64,000 nucleotides of DNA from Strongylocentrotus purpuratus (taxonomy: Eukaryota; Echinodermata; Echinoidea; Camarodonta; Strongylocentrotidae), in assembly GCF_000002235.5 (NCBI RefSeq), contig NW_022145597.1, positions 31,130,797 through 31,194,796 of the forward strand, in the 5' to 3' direction. The first letter of the stretch is position 1. Each line of letters starts with the position of its first letter. The notes under the pieces are model-generated. The model made no database searches. It was not told the DNA's origin and was given only the letters and a program-made list of their open reading frames with translations. Shown piece after piece: positions 34,508 to 47,189 of the stretch. Position numbers and translations under genes: made by a program.

Positions 34508-36814
34508 ATGGCAAAACTGACAGTTCAACAAAGTTTGTTATTAACTATCTCAAGCATTTTAGTCTCAGTTACGTACTCCATAAATCCATTCGTGTTAGAA
34601 GAACAACTTATATGGGAATCATCGGATGAAGGCGAAGTTTCAACGTATCGAATTCCCATTATCATACAAGTGCCGAATGGAGACCTCCTCGCGTTTAGCG
34701 AAGCGCGAAAGTACAACGCCGCCGATGCTGGGGCGAAGTTCATCGCCATGCGCCGCTCTTCAAACGGCGGTCAGTCGTGGGGAGAAAATACTTTTATTCT
34801 CAACGATTACAAAGTTTCGGACGGATTGAATCTTGGAACAGTTCTGGTTGACAGTGTGACGAACAATACCATTTTGATTCACACGTTTTGTGTTCATTCA
34901 GTTTGCAATGGCACCGGAGAAAAGCCGTCGGGAGTTTTCATGGTGACCAGCTCCAATTTTGGTTATACTTGGTCCGATCCTGTCAATCTAGCCGAGAAGA
35001 ACCCAGAGCTTATGGACCTACGTTTCGATCCTGGACCAGGTTATGGGATCCAGAAAAAGCACCCTCCTCATAAAGGCAGACTGGTGACTTGTGGACACGG
35101 CCCTGATGCAGAGGTGCGGTCAATGTATTGCCTTCATAGCGATGGTGAGTATGGTCCCAAAATTAGTCTAATTACAATCTAGCTTGTTGAAACCTTTTCA
35201 AAATATTAATTTCAGGATGGAGCCAATCATATGATTCTTAATTGAATTTCTCATCATCCTAAGCACATGCTTTGTAAATCTATCTCTATCATACATGATG
35301 TCTAGACTCTCACGTGTTGGGATAAGAAAAAGATTGAAGTTAAGTTACCCAGTACATTTATTTTGTTATTTTAATTTTAATTTTAAATAAGACGTTGGTA
35401 CTGTACATGTGTGATGTGTCATTGTTAATTTAAAGAGAAGGTTGAGTTCATCTTAGAGAGGAGGTGAAAAATGTTTTTTTGTGTAATTGTATTAATATTG
35501 CAAGTGTGGAATAACATCAGATAAAATGGTGGACTAATTAGGTGGACTAATGTGAAAATTTGAAAATGAGATTATACATTTTGAAATTTGTTGATTGATA
35601 ATAAAAGTTAATATCGAGTGAGTCTATTCTAACTTCTAAGTATTAATGACTGTTTATTCTCTGACTGCAGATGGTGGTATAACATGGCATCTAAGTTTGG
35701 GACTGGCTGGCCTTCCATTTGCAGAGACCAAGAAAACCGGGGACTTTGTACCGGGTGAAGTACAGGTAAAATACTTTGGGAGCAACTTTAGAATACCCCA
35801 TCACAAAAATTGACCAGATGTTCATACATGTAGGTTAACCAAGGTCCAAGGCCTGGTCAATGAAGCTCTATTAAAATCTAAACAATTGAGTTTCTTAGGT
35901 AATAATTTAACCCTAACACTATCCTAATGTCTAACCCTAGGTGCTGGACATTCATGTACATAAACCTTATCAGTGGGGTATTCTAAAGTTAAGCCGTACT
36001 GGAGTGCATATTTAAGATAAGAAAATCAGTTGTAGCTGTCATGGCATATCATTGTTTGGCTGGCAGGAGTGTGTTATCAATCATGGCCATGCCATTTCTA
36101 GTAACTCACTTCTATGGTTATCTGATCACTGCTCTGTTCATGTTATGCCATGCTTTAAACACGGCAGGACTTTCTCTCTTTATCAACTACAAGTAATAAA
36201 GAAGTGAAAATGGAACTAAATGTACCTGATAATCAAAAAAGTGCATATTTTTGAAGTTGAGTTACGACTCCATTTCAGTACACATTAATCAAACTCAATC
36301 CAGGAATCCATAGCATCATGTCTCCGGCCAACCTAAGAATTCTTTTCTAGATTTTCTATTCTTATCTTGTGTTTTTCCACCTTGTCATTCAATGCTCACC
36401 CAGATCGTCGAGTTGAAGAATGGGACGATCCTGGCTAACGTGCGGAATACCTACAGCTTTCACTGCAATTGCCGCATCCAGGCGTTAAGCTTCGATGGTG
36501 GGTCGACATTCCCCATGACTTCGATGAGAATGAAGCAAGAGCTGATCGACCCCAACGTCTGCGGCTCGCTCCTGAACTTCAACGACAATCAAATCTTATT
36601 TTTCAGTAACCCTTTCAATGCTGGGTCACGGGTCAACCTCACACTTCATTGGAGCCTGGACGCGGGGAACACCTATCCCAATCTCATGAATATTTATGAG
36701 AAGGGTAGTGCATATTCATGTCTTACTTACATTGATGAAAATCACATTGGATTGGTGTATGAGAAAGATAATATCAGTTCTATTTCATATGTGAGAATCC
36801 AACTAAATCTCTAG
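34508..36814 (+). CDS. NEU1: NEU1-like lysosomal sialidase, copy 2, intact
   Basis: Exons 34508-35144, 35671-35765 and 36404-36814 give 380 residues, against 415 in human NEU1. Signal peptide at residues 1-25. It keeps YRIP, FSEARKY, DAGAKF, the NVRNT and SRVNLTLHW Arg sites, and the VYEKDN segment with the nucleophile Tyr. Asp boxes: SSNGGQSW and SSNFGYTW carry Asn where copy 1 has Asp; SDDGGITW and SFDGGSTF are normal. Asp boxes are structural turns of the beta-propeller, so the enzyme may still work. The exon layout is the same as in copy 1 (same phases, second exon exactly 95 nt), so the copies arose by tandem duplication of a gene that already had these introns. Likely a secreted or lysosomal sialic-acid hydrolase. 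Confidence 0.93.
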
Positions 36815-36910
36815 TCTTTAACTTGCACTTTGACCAGCTTTATAGCAATGGGCTCTTGAGCCTTAATACTTATAAGCGAAGCCCGATGAAGCCTTTCAGC
36901 ATTTTATCTA

Positions 36911-37075
36911 CAGTGGAAACTTGTTATAACAAGGATATTGGATCCATGAAAATTACCTTACTATGAATGTATCAAGTATCTTGATATATTTCAGTGAAAA
37001 AACAGAATGGACCAGAAAACTATCTTGAATCAGGTATCTCGTTATATCTGAGCTCTTCATAACAAGTTTCCACTG
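36911..37075. mobile_element. Tc1/mariner-like MITE downstream of sialidase copy 2
   Basis: Left end cagtggaaacttgttataac (preceded by TA), right end cataacaagtttccactg. The right flank is CA instead of TA. About 165 bp, in the probable 3' UTR. Confidence 0.7.
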
Positions 37076-37099
37076 CATTTTTGTTTTTTTAACCTGTGC

Positions 37100-38305
37100 T
37101 TTGTAATCGTGACACTTCTCATGAGAAATCAAATGTAAGTGTTCCAGTATCTAGAACTTTGCAGCTGACTTTCACTTTATTCTTTAAAACTTTGTTCTAT
37201 TATATGCACTTTATACCCCAAATACCCCATGAAATGTGGTCCAAAATGTCTTTTTTTTCCTAGAAATTAGAAGGAAAAAGATGTGGCTCATGATATTAAA
37301 GCATTTTTGGCTTTTATTTTATTATCACTAAAAGATCCAAGAATAACACATACTTGTATTTGAAAAAGATTGAAGCTATATGAGACAGATTTTATGTACC
37401 AAGCACCTGAACAAATAATATGTATATATATATATATGTATGTAGAATGTATAAAATCAACTTTTAAAAATTCACCTTGCAATTTATAGGTTAACTGTTA
37501 AAAGTACTATGTCCCATTTGCAGGCCCAAAAAAAATGAAAAGGTTAAATTCCAACGGCATTTGAATAATAATTCTAATTTAGAACTTCCCTAAAAATAGT
37601 GGGGCCTGAAAATGTCTTTAAGTGGGAAAATAACGACTATTAGTTGTCGAATCAACTTAAGAGCTATAGAGCCAGTAAGTAATAGTCTGATTTTCAGACC
37701 ATTGTATTGAATGGTCGTACGTTTTTTGTGGGCAAAGATTCAATCAGTTTAATTTTCGCCATTACAAGAAGTGGGTTATTGATGTAGACAAATGCTTATG
37801 TACCCTTTTACAGCTAATTTTATGGATGTTATTACCAAAGAAGAAAAAAAGCCAGTCAGTCACTCAATAGTGTCTGACAGTGAAGTCTGAAAGTAAACAG
37901 ATTTTCTTGCATAATTTGAATATAAGGACGCTGCTAACGTTTAAATTTCACAGATAGGACATACATGACAATATGACATAATCATAATTCCTGCAAAGTT
38001 CTACAGAATTTGATGTTGGCTGCAAAAGGGACATAGTATCTTTAAGGACTATAAAGAAGACAAAGGATTATAACATAAAAGCCTGTGTATATAGGGCTCC
38101 CACGGAACCCAAGTCCAACTTGGGCTCTGATTGCGCACATTGCGTTCAGAAGTCTACTCAACAAGATGTTTTACAGTTCACAGGGAGTGATTTAAACTGC
38201 ACAGTATTTCTTAGTAAGAGATATATTTGCAGTTTTTAGACAACAGTATAGAAACATGGAACCTCTTACATCAAGAGCAAAACGTATCTTGGTGATTGTT
38301 ACACT
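37100..38305. other. intergenic, no gene seen
   Basis: AT-rich spacer. At 38094 the phrase agggctcccac followed by aagtccaacttgggctct resembles the terminus of the 43466-44505 element, but no partner end was found. Nothing else stands out. Confidence 0.4.
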
Positions 38306-38739
38306 TTAAAGCTTATCTGCACTAGTTTGGCCAGGAGGAATTAGACCACACAGCGCGGTCACTGGCAGGTGGCTATCTCATCAACTCAGCTCTCAAATAA
38401 CATAAGAAATAGAGGATCACGGGGGACCAACAGGCACTGATTAGGGAAGTTTTCTATATAGAGGGAGAAAGTAGCTACAAGTAGGACAGTTGGGGCTTAA
38501 AACTAAAGTGTATTTTTAGTGTGTATTTTAATTCAAAGGTTTTGTTACTAGACTAATGAGAATCCTTTTGTATAACAATATGATTATCATTATTATCACT
38601 AATACATGTATATCATTTCTAATTGAAAATTTTCTCTTGAATGCATTTTTATTGTTCTCTCAAAAGTGTAACCGAAGAAAAACCGTACATTTTGTTTTAT
38701 TAATCCAATTTAATGTTTTGGTGTGCAGCTATATGTCAC

Positions 38740-39112
38740 TTAAAGGTAAAGACCGGTAGTGGTAAAATTGCGGTTCAACGGTTTTGGGTGCAAAATATCC
38801 ATTCGATTTTGTTTAAATATTGCCTTCAGAGGTTAAGATGGCAATACCTCAACCTGAATTCGCAAAAAATTAGAAATATATGCCCAAAAGTTCACTGTTG
38901 AAGTGCATTTTTTATATCTATCCAGGCCGGATCGATATGATAATTTACCAAATTTACAGAATGTATCAGTAAAGTTTCCCGGCAAAATTTGTATCATCAC
39001 GTATTAGTCAAACATATTCTTTCACATGATTGGTATTAAGAGCTTCCTTTTCAATTTTATGAGAGGGGGAGGGGGGGGGGGGGGCATTTTTAAAACTGGT
39101 CTTCACCTTTAA
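38740..39112. mobile_element. TTAA-flanked piggyBac-like MITE
   Basis: Left border TTAA-aggtaaagaccgg, right border ctggtcttcacct-TTAA. The TTAA words lie at 38740-38743 and 39109-39112. Non-coding; a G run sits near the right end (39071-39084). Confidence 0.7.
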
Positions 39113-41030
39113 GGTAGGGATTATTTAAGTACATGTATTCATTTTCTTTCATTTTTTCTCTTAAATATCACACAGGTTATATCACTAGTGTAATATGGTA
39201 GATACATATTCTTATTTTGTAATGCATAAATGTTGGAGACAAATGGTCATATACAAAATTATAGATCACAACATATAAAATCACATCCTCAACAGCCTTT
39301 TTCAAACTTAGCTAATTATCATGTTTTTTTAATATGTGAGGGTGACTACTTTACCTTCAGAGTATGGAAGGTTCATTCTGGATAGGCCTATACATTGATA
39401 CGTTTGCTTTATTATTCTCACGTAGGTTTAAAGTGTGCAATATTCAAAGTTACGATCCAAAATCCCAACGAATACAATTTCACATCAGAATTTTATAAAC
39501 ATGTGTTTATGTTTTGCCTAAAGAGAATGCTTCTATGACGTGGCAATATCACATCATTTTTTCCTAAAATCTTTGACGATGTTTGCCGGAATAATGACAA
39601 CTGTTTGTCTCTGAGAAGAAAACTAATTTTTTATGGCATTCTAGAGTGACATGGTTTTATCATTAGTATGTTTATTTATACGCACCAAACCATGAGGTTT
39701 CCAAAACATATCAAACCAAACAGAGAATGAGAGAGAGAGAGAGAGTTATGTAGGGAGAGAAAGAGAAAAGTCGGGAACAGAAGGAAAAAAAGAAAATTGT
39801 ATCAGGTCCAAGTATTATGTTGATATATAGAAGTTCATATGTAGCTAAATCCCCCAAAGAGACCAAAGTCCACGGAGAGAGAGAGAGAGAAACCGGGGGG
39901 GGGGGTACAAGAAAATACAAGGTCGAATAATATTAGGCCTATGCAGCATGACATTTCCAAGATTCGTATTCCTACACGTGTACTGAATTTTCATTGTTGA
40001 ACAGGACTTTGATCCAGAGAGAGAGAAGGGGGAGGGGGATTTAAAAAAAAAGAACCAAGAAAAACAATCATGATTATGATGACGTTCCCATCGATGAAAA
40101 ATGTTTTATAGAATAAAGAAGTGAGAACTTTGGAGTAAAATGTCGGACCCTTTTGCATTTAGCTCTTTTTTTATATGGTCTATATGTCTCGCTGCACTGC
40201 CCCACCGCGCGTAAATGAGTTTTTATGTGTTCATTCAGGCTTGAACAAAATAAGAATAGCTCTTCGCTGATAGTCTGCAAAGCACAGACTCTATAACAAA
40301 GCCTTGAATTGGGCATGATATAATTCTCTGGCTGTGCCAAATAAGGAGCAGCTCTAATACAAGGCCTATGAAGTGCAGTAGACCGTTTTTTTTCATAGTT
40401 CTGTCGCAATCCATGTTACGGGATATGTAAAACTAAAAAAAAGGTTTGTGTCTGCAGACTAGTAGTTGGGAACGGGAAAAGTGGCGTGACCACGTCATGT
40501 GAGCAAACATGACGCTTGAACACACGTTATGTTGTTCGGTGCTGTTGTACAACTCGTATAACTCCGTTGTAGACTACAAAGAATGGCGAATGATACAGCT
40601 CATCACTGAACCCGGAACCAGGGCAGAGAAACGACGGTAAGGTTTGTGTGCAGGACAGTTTCTTCCTTTTTATGAAATTAAGACCACGGGTGAATATGGT
40701 TACAACTAACTCCCGGAGTTAAGTTACAAAGCGTGCGTGCACGTACTGTGTAATGTACTAAACTCTCATATCCCTGATATGACTAATTAACTAGACCAAA
40801 TAGGGTGGTCGGTGTTGGTGTTGGTGTTGAGAGCGTGGATAGGCTGCTGAACCGAACTCCAAAATTCATTGTATGAAAGTATATGTGTTGCTGTTGGTAA
40901 ATAAATAAAATAAAATAAAATTCCGACTGACTACCACTGTACCAGGTAGTCTCAATAACATGTACCGGCCTATCGTCACTCTGAGAAACTTTTGCACCAT
41001 GATATCATCAATGGTATATTCAAACTATAA
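39113..41030. other. intergenic, low complexity in places
   Basis: Contains short ag repeats (39725-39745, 39875-39892, 40018-40026) and no recognisable gene. At about 40480-40505 there is an E-box-rich patch (gtgaccacgtcatgtgag) upstream of sialidase copy 3; whether it is regulatory cannot be judged. Confidence 0.35.
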
Positions 41031-41034
41031 GATG

Positions 41035-41395
41035 ATAGAGGTGTTGTGGTTCTAGATCTAGTGGATAAGTTGGCCCACTGCAGATTGCAAGGTACTAGTT
41101 TGAGTCCCGCCGCAGCACTAATATAATGTTGGCAATACGTTAATCTTCATTTTCCACTCTCCACCTATATTTAAATGGGTACTAGGTAGGATGAGAACGT
41201 TATATGTGGTTGGATTGATGAGCAAGTGGCACTTGTGAAATAAATGGTGACTGGCTGGAATGCTCCCCAGGAAGTGGAGAATGTGCATACATTGTGTGCT
41301 GGTAAGCCTGAATCCGATGACGTGTAATAATATGTACTGCGCCTAGAAACAGTATTAATCGCATTATAAATGTGAGCTATTATTATAATAAGGGG
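41035..41395 (+). mobile_element. tRNA-derived SINE
   Basis: Head with an A box near tctagtggataagttgg and a B box gtttgagtccc (41098-41108). The tail reads gcgcctagaaacagtatta, then ataaatgtgagctattatta, a SINE/LINE tail form common in marine invertebrates. A G run follows directly (41394-41404). Confidence 0.7.
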
Positions 41396-41738
41396 GGGGG
41401 GGGGGTTAATTCTACGTCCATGCCATGAAGTGGGTCTTTTTTTTCCTTTTATATTACCAGATGCCCTAGCAGCCCTCCTCATCTCACTCACCATTACCTC
41501 ACTGGTTGTAAGAGACCGTGATAGGATGAAGTTGCCAAAATATCAAATATAATGGATAAGAGACATGATAGTGAAATGGTTGCGTTCAGACCTTGTTGCG
41601 TTCACGTCTTTGTTTCTTCTAATTTCAGAAGCTGACTTAATGCATCACATAGTGCTTACAAGAACAAATTATCCCTGTTGCTGACTTCTTGAACAATATC
41701 GTAGACCCTCCACACTAAAGCCTAGCCTTGAAGCAAGG

Positions 41739-43264
41739 ATGAAGCCTTCCGACTTCATTGGTGGGATACTTGTTATCATTTCTCTGTGTTTTCTTCCCTT
41801 CCTGCGACACCCTATCTCCCGTCATCACCCACAAACAAGAACTATGGGTGTCCAGAAGCAGGGAGAAGTACACACGTATCGAACCCCGATCCTCGTCAAG
41901 CTCCCGACGGGGGACCTATTGGCCTTCTCCGCCCCCCCGCAAGAACACCAGCAATGACAAGTCCGCAAAATTCATCACGCTCCGGCGATCCACAGATGGC
42001 GGATTGCACTGGATGTGACTAGGATAATCGAGGATGACTATGACGTCGAAGACGGGCTTAACCTCGGCTCTGTGATAATCGACAAAATTACCAACACCAC
42101 GTATGTATTCTTTGGATATTGCAGCACACACCGGGGACCTGCACGTTCACCGTACAGAGAGAAGGGTGTCTATTTCAAGATAAGCCGTGACTGGGGATAT
42201 ACGTGGACCCCTGCAATCAACGTCAAAGAAACAAATTCTGCATTGGAGGGGATAACGTGGGCTCCTGGTCCAGGCTTTGGGATCCAGAAAGAACTGGAGC
42301 CAAACAAAGGGAGATTGATTGGTTGCGGGCATCTGTTGATGTTGCCTTTTACCAAATGCAGTGCATATACAGCGACGGTAATTATTGATATTCTGGTGTT
42401 TTCAAGATTTATTTTAAATGTGATAAAGAATAGAATGCATGAAAAGCTAACAAATAAATGTGACTAAAGGGCAATCCAACTAAAATTTCAATTTTTCAAA
42501 AATGTATGAATTTGAATTGGAGGGTCTTTTCTCTTTAGAGGACCTATAAAAATATGCTGCCCATGATATATTTCGAGTAGAGCCCCAAAGTAGAAGGAAC
42601 TTGTGAGGAAAATGGAAATTGATAATTTTGTTTATATTTTGTTGTTGTTCGACAAAGGGTTAGTTATCCCCGTCTAAGTCAAGTCACAGTCTACTGACCA
42701 AACTGCCAATTCGAGATTAAAACCTTCACCAGGCAACTTGTTGGATTTCCCTTTAAACTTTTTTATGGATTCATATTTTTCCCATGCACTTCCTGCACGG
42801 GATTTGTTTCAGTGAATCTTGATAATTATGAATGCATAATCAAATAATCAATATATCAAGAAATGCTGAAGCTATAGAGTTGAGTGCAATAACAGGTTAG
42901 TTTAATAACTTAGTTACCAACCTGTAATTTACAATGCTATAACCAGAAGTACCAAACTGGACAGAAACTACTAGGTAAATTAAAAATTAAACCAAACTAC
43001 GAGTATGTAATGTGATGTCTGTCCCTTTAGAAATCCACCTCTACATTGTTTGTAAGTTTACATGTCTTTCATTTCTGTTGCAAAACATAAACAGTAGAAA
43101 CAAAATGTACTATAGAAAATATGATACTATATGTGATAAACTTCCTTCCTTCCCCTCTTAATATCTAGATCACGGCAAGACATGGCATATGAACTCCCCT
43201 CTCTATGGCTTACCGTATGCTCGGAAACACATTACGGGTGACTTCACACCAGGCGGAAACACAG
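41739..43264 (+). pseudogene. NEU1: NEU1-like sialidase, copy 3, broken and without last exon
   Basis: Exon 1 (41739-42377) and exon 2 (43169-43264) keep the splice sites of the other two copies. Recognisable pieces: a hydrophobic start, KQELWV, a TYRTP site (RTP instead of RIP), KLPTGDLLAFS, KFITLRRSTDGGLHW, DGLNLGSV, SRDWGYTW, GPGFGIQK, and in exon 2 HGKTWHMNSPLYGLPYA with GDFTPG. These lie in different frames. I count at least three shifts in exon 1 (near 41820-41860, near 41925-41950 and at 42012-42016) and one extra base near 43254 in exon 2, which is 96 nt instead of 95. The EARK motif is damaged. No third exon was seen between 43265 and the gap at 46690. Best read as a pseudogene; the piece in or past the gap cannot be excluded. 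Confidence 0.8.
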
Positions 43265-43465
43265 GTACGTACAACATGATTTTGAACACAGAAAAATGTG
43301 GTCTCTGTGCTTTATATGAGCGTTAGTAATTCTTGTTGATGATAAATAACACCTTCTATAGAAATGGTGACATAGCTTGTCATAAGAAGTAATATAGAGA
43401 CAGTTTATGGTTCTATTTTGTCTGTTAGTGTTAACCATCTACCTAAAACAAAAAGTCCTAAACAG

Positions 43466-44505
43466 CAGGGCTCCCACCTAACCGAGTTGGAGCCTCGAGC
43501 TTATGGCAAGCCGGTTTATCATTAAAACATATTTAAGTAATATTGACTGCCTTCTGGGCAATACGACATATATCGACCGAACCGAAGGTGAGGGTGATAT
43601 ATGACAAGTCGTATTGCCCTGAATTAGGCAGTCAATGTTACTATTATTAACCACATCAGACATCTAGAGCAAACAAGAAACTCTTACTATCCTTATACTC
43701 TTAAATTATGTAGGCTACACAGGGTTTCCTAGCATTAGAAGTTGCAAAAACATTGTCAAACTAGCACTGTTCATCCAGTGTTTGACAGATTTTCGATACA
43801 CTGCAAACAGTTTGCCTAGGGTGTGATTGTTACGTCACAATAGAGTTCGCGCAAAGTGCGCGCATTTTCTTATACACGATGCGCGATGTAAATTACAATA
43901 GCTGATGCGCGATGTAAATTACAACTGGCACTATATTATTGCTCACTAGTTTAACACGCATTTTGCCATTGACTTTTCTGAGCGGGCTAAAATATTTGTC
44001 CATTGGTTTACTATAACCTATATTGCCCGCCAAATACACACAAATCCCATTGACTCTTCTGAGCGGGCTAAAATATTTGCGCATTGGTTTACTGTATAAC
44101 CTATATTGCCCGCCAAATTACACACAAAATCCCATTGACTTTTCTGAGCGGACTAACTTATTGTAATTTTGTTGACTTATCCATCAAACCTTGAGGGCAA
44201 TAACATTTAAAATTGCCCTGCTCAGATGTCTGATACGGTTAATAATTATTGATATCAAGAATTTCAATTCTTGATATCAAAAAATATTTTTTACGTTGTT
44301 AAAAGCAATGTTAATTCTTGATATCAAGAATTGAATTCGTGATATCAAGAATTTGATTTCGTGATATCAAGAATTTGATTTCGTGATATCAAGAACTGAA
44401 TTCTTGATATCAAGAAATAGGTTTTAATGATAAAACGGCTCTTGCCATAAGCTCGAGCCAGCTCGCCACAACTCAAGGCTCCAACTCGGCTAGGTGGGAG
44501 CCCTG
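43466..44505. mobile_element. DNA transposon, long inverted ends, internal repeats
   Basis: Left end cagggctcccacctaaccga, right end its inverse (tcggctaggtgggagccctg). Pairing continues through cgagcttatggcaagccg and attaaaac, about 65 bp per arm. Inside are about three copies of an 80-bp unit (attgacttttctgagcgg ... attgcccgcc; 43970-44155), two copies of gatgcgcgatgtaaattaca, and a run of ttgatatcaagaatt words (44250-44415). No transposase was found. The same terminus is seen at 5843-5858. Confidence 0.7.
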
Positions 44506-46015
44506 CTCCACTCTTACAACAGATACCTCTGTCACTCCGCCAAACTGCCTCCAACTCCATACTTACTCTAGACCTAGTATTCTGGAGTAATGTTTTTTTT
44601 TTGGGGGGGGGGGGGATGTCATTCTTCTGGATGTGGCTGAGGTGAACATGTGTCACTCTATATCTTTGACGAGACCGAGAGCAAATATTGAATTGTAGCC
44701 CACACATTAAAATTACAACAGCTAACAACTAAGTAAATGTCAAGATGACAATATATATCTGTAAAGCAAATGAGAGGGTCTGCATTCCTAAAAGAACAAG
44801 CAATTATTATATTTCATACAGCCAATTCCACTGGACTTTGATCATTCTTATTGACTTTTAATCATAGATGTTTCTTGCGTTTGTAATGTTTGCTTTTAGC
44901 CCATTCAAATTCATTTCTTTGAGTCTGATCACTTTATGATAGCCTCACATTGATCTATGAAACTATTAACTTGGGGATTCATTCAACCATCATGGTGTGG
45001 AGCCACAGAATACCCCCCCCCCCCTATTTTTTTGTATATCTTTGACTATGTATTATGACACAAGTATTTTCTAGCCCCCATATAGTCCCTCCTCTTAGTT
45101 AATTAGGTACCCCTCCTGCAAAGAGTGGCCTCACCCACAACTACCTAAACACCAGCTGGGAGGGGATACCAGGAGTGGCTTCTCACTTTGTTTTTGCCAC
45201 GCATCTCAGTCAACACCTTTCTTATTTTGTCTTCCTTTAATAGGTAAGAAAGAATCTTATATTATTCAATTGTGTTATATTCTTGTTGTTCATAATATGT
45301 GTATTTCTAAACTATTAGCTTTACTATTCACATATCTTGTATTACTGTGTAAAAAGAGATATTAATGATCTTTGCCAATGACTTGTTGGATTATATGACA
45401 TGGGACTATGAGAGGAAATATAAGAAATGTCCATGTGGGAAGAGATGCCATGTGGGGAGAGATAATGTCATTGATGAACATAGTAATCACTTGTTAGAAA
45501 TGATAGGAAAGTATTACGAGAGTGTGAGATTGATGATTATGTTGTTTGATTTAGACAACATTTTAAGTAAGTTTTGAGAAGAGAATATACTTTATTACTG
45601 TCAGTATATTTGTCTTTTGCTCGATATTCATGTTATATATAATATTCTTAGCCCAATTAGGACATGTGCCCTTTACTATGCTTATGCCAAAGCACGTTGT
45701 TATATATTCTAGTTTGGTTAGATACAGTTTTAGTAGCGAAATGAGTGGTCAAGTCCAGATTATCTTTAACTCTCAGTATTATGGTATGAGTGAGTGTGGA
45801 CGCACCATGTGTACAATACTAGTGTGTTATTAGGATATGGCAGTGCGTTCAATGTGAACACAACTTCTTATCAGAGTTCTTAATCCTCTCTCCCCCAAAG
45901 CTTGACCCATCCACTGCAATGCTTTACACGCACACAGTGTAGATAGAGTATATGCTATACCCAAATGCTATGTTGAGAAGTGTTAGAGATAGAATGTGTT
46001 TGTTTTGTGACCCAT
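44506..46015. other. intergenic, no gene seen
   Basis: No sialidase exon 3 or other known gene recognised. A C run lies at 45013-45023. One open stretch at 45365-45577 has a CPCGKRCH cluster but no recognisable family and no supporting splice context, so it is not called. Confidence 0.4.
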
Positions 46016-46019
46016 GCTG

Positions 46020-46200
46020 GGAAATGGGCTTTCATCGAAAGGGTGCGGTGCGGAGCGGCGCGGTGTGGTGTGCTCAACGCACCCATTCGATAAAAAGAGG
46101 GGGCCTTTTCTCGAAAGGGTGCGTTGAGCGCGAGTACCGTTTTAACACACCCTTTCGATGAAAGCGGGGGGGCTTTTCTCGAAAGGGTGCGTCGACTAGT
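46020..46200. repeat. cgaaagggtgcg repeat cluster
   Basis: The word cgaaagggtgcg (or its inverse) occurs at about 46037, 46113, 46149 and 46179, with ggggcttttctcgaaagggt twice. An inverse form (accctttcgatgaaag) recurs at 58725-58740. It looks like termini of a transposon family arranged head to head. Confidence 0.5.
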
Positions 46201-46319
46201 CTTTCGCATCAGTCGTTTAAAATGAGGATCTCGGACAGAAGGTAATAGTTGCCAATTTAAGTATATCGAAAATGTAATTAAATAAAATGGAATGGTCTTG
46301 ATTACAGAGTGGTCTCTTT

Positions 46320-46689
46320 GGAGGGGGAGACAGAGAGAAGGAAAAAAGAGGAAAGGGAAAAGGGAAGATAAAAGGAAAGAAAGAAGAATAAGAAGAAAAG
46401 AGGGAAACGGGGGGGGGGGGGGGCGAAGGACTCTTGCCCCCCCCGCCAAAAAATAAATCAGAGAGAGAGAGAAGGGAAAGGGGAAGGGAAAGAGAAGATA
46501 AAAGGGAAAAGAAGAGGGAGAAGAAGAAAAGAGGGAAACGGGGGCAAAGGGCTTTTGCCTCCTCCCCCCCCCCCCCCCGCCAACAAATAAATAGAGAGAG
46601 AGAGAGAGAGAAGGGAAAGGGAAAGGGAAAGAAAATATAAAAGGAAAGAAAGAAGAAGAAGAAGGAAAGAGGGAAACGGGGGAAGGGCG
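46320..46689. repeat. GA-rich tandem repeat beside the gap
   Basis: About three copies of a 120-bp unit made of gagagagaga, aagggaaagg, aaagaagaag and gagggaaacggggg followed by a G or C run. This sequence probably caused the assembly gap. The long frames across it on the minus strand are artefacts. Confidence 0.85.
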
Positions 46690-47189
46690 NNNNNNNNNNN
46701 NNNNNNNNNNNNNNNNNNNNNNNNNNNNNNNNNNNNNNNNNNNNNNNNNNNNNNNNNNNNNNNNNNNNNNNNNNNNNNNNNNNNNNNNNNNNNNNNNNNN
46801 NNNNNNNNNNNNNNNNNNNNNNNNNNNNNNNNNNNNNNNNNNNNNNNNNNNNNNNNNNNNNNNNNNNNNNNNNNNNNNNNNNNNNNNNNNNNNNNNNNNN
46901 NNNNNNNNNNNNNNNNNNNNNNNNNNNNNNNNNNNNNNNNNNNNNNNNNNNNNNNNNNNNNNNNNNNNNNNNNNNNNNNNNNNNNNNNNNNNNNNNNNNN
47001 NNNNNNNNNNNNNNNNNNNNNNNNNNNNNNNNNNNNNNNNNNNNNNNNNNNNNNNNNNNNNNNNNNNNNNNNNNNNNNNNNNNNNNNNNNNNNNNNNNNN
47101 NNNNNNNNNNNNNNNNNNNNNNNNNNNNNNNNNNNNNNNNNNNNNNNNNNNNNNNNNNNNNNNNNNNNNNNNNNNNNNNNNNNNNNNNN
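46690..47189. other. assembly gap of 500 N
   Basis: Exactly 500 unknown bases, a common placeholder length, so the true distance is unknown. It is flanked by a GA repeat on the left and a 22-bp C run on the right. Confidence 0.99.

Noticed and set aside
45365-45577. 70-codon frame with a CPCGKRCH cluster, considered as a sialidase exon or zinc-binding peptide
   Set aside because: No match to sialidase exon 3, no clear acceptor and no family recognised.
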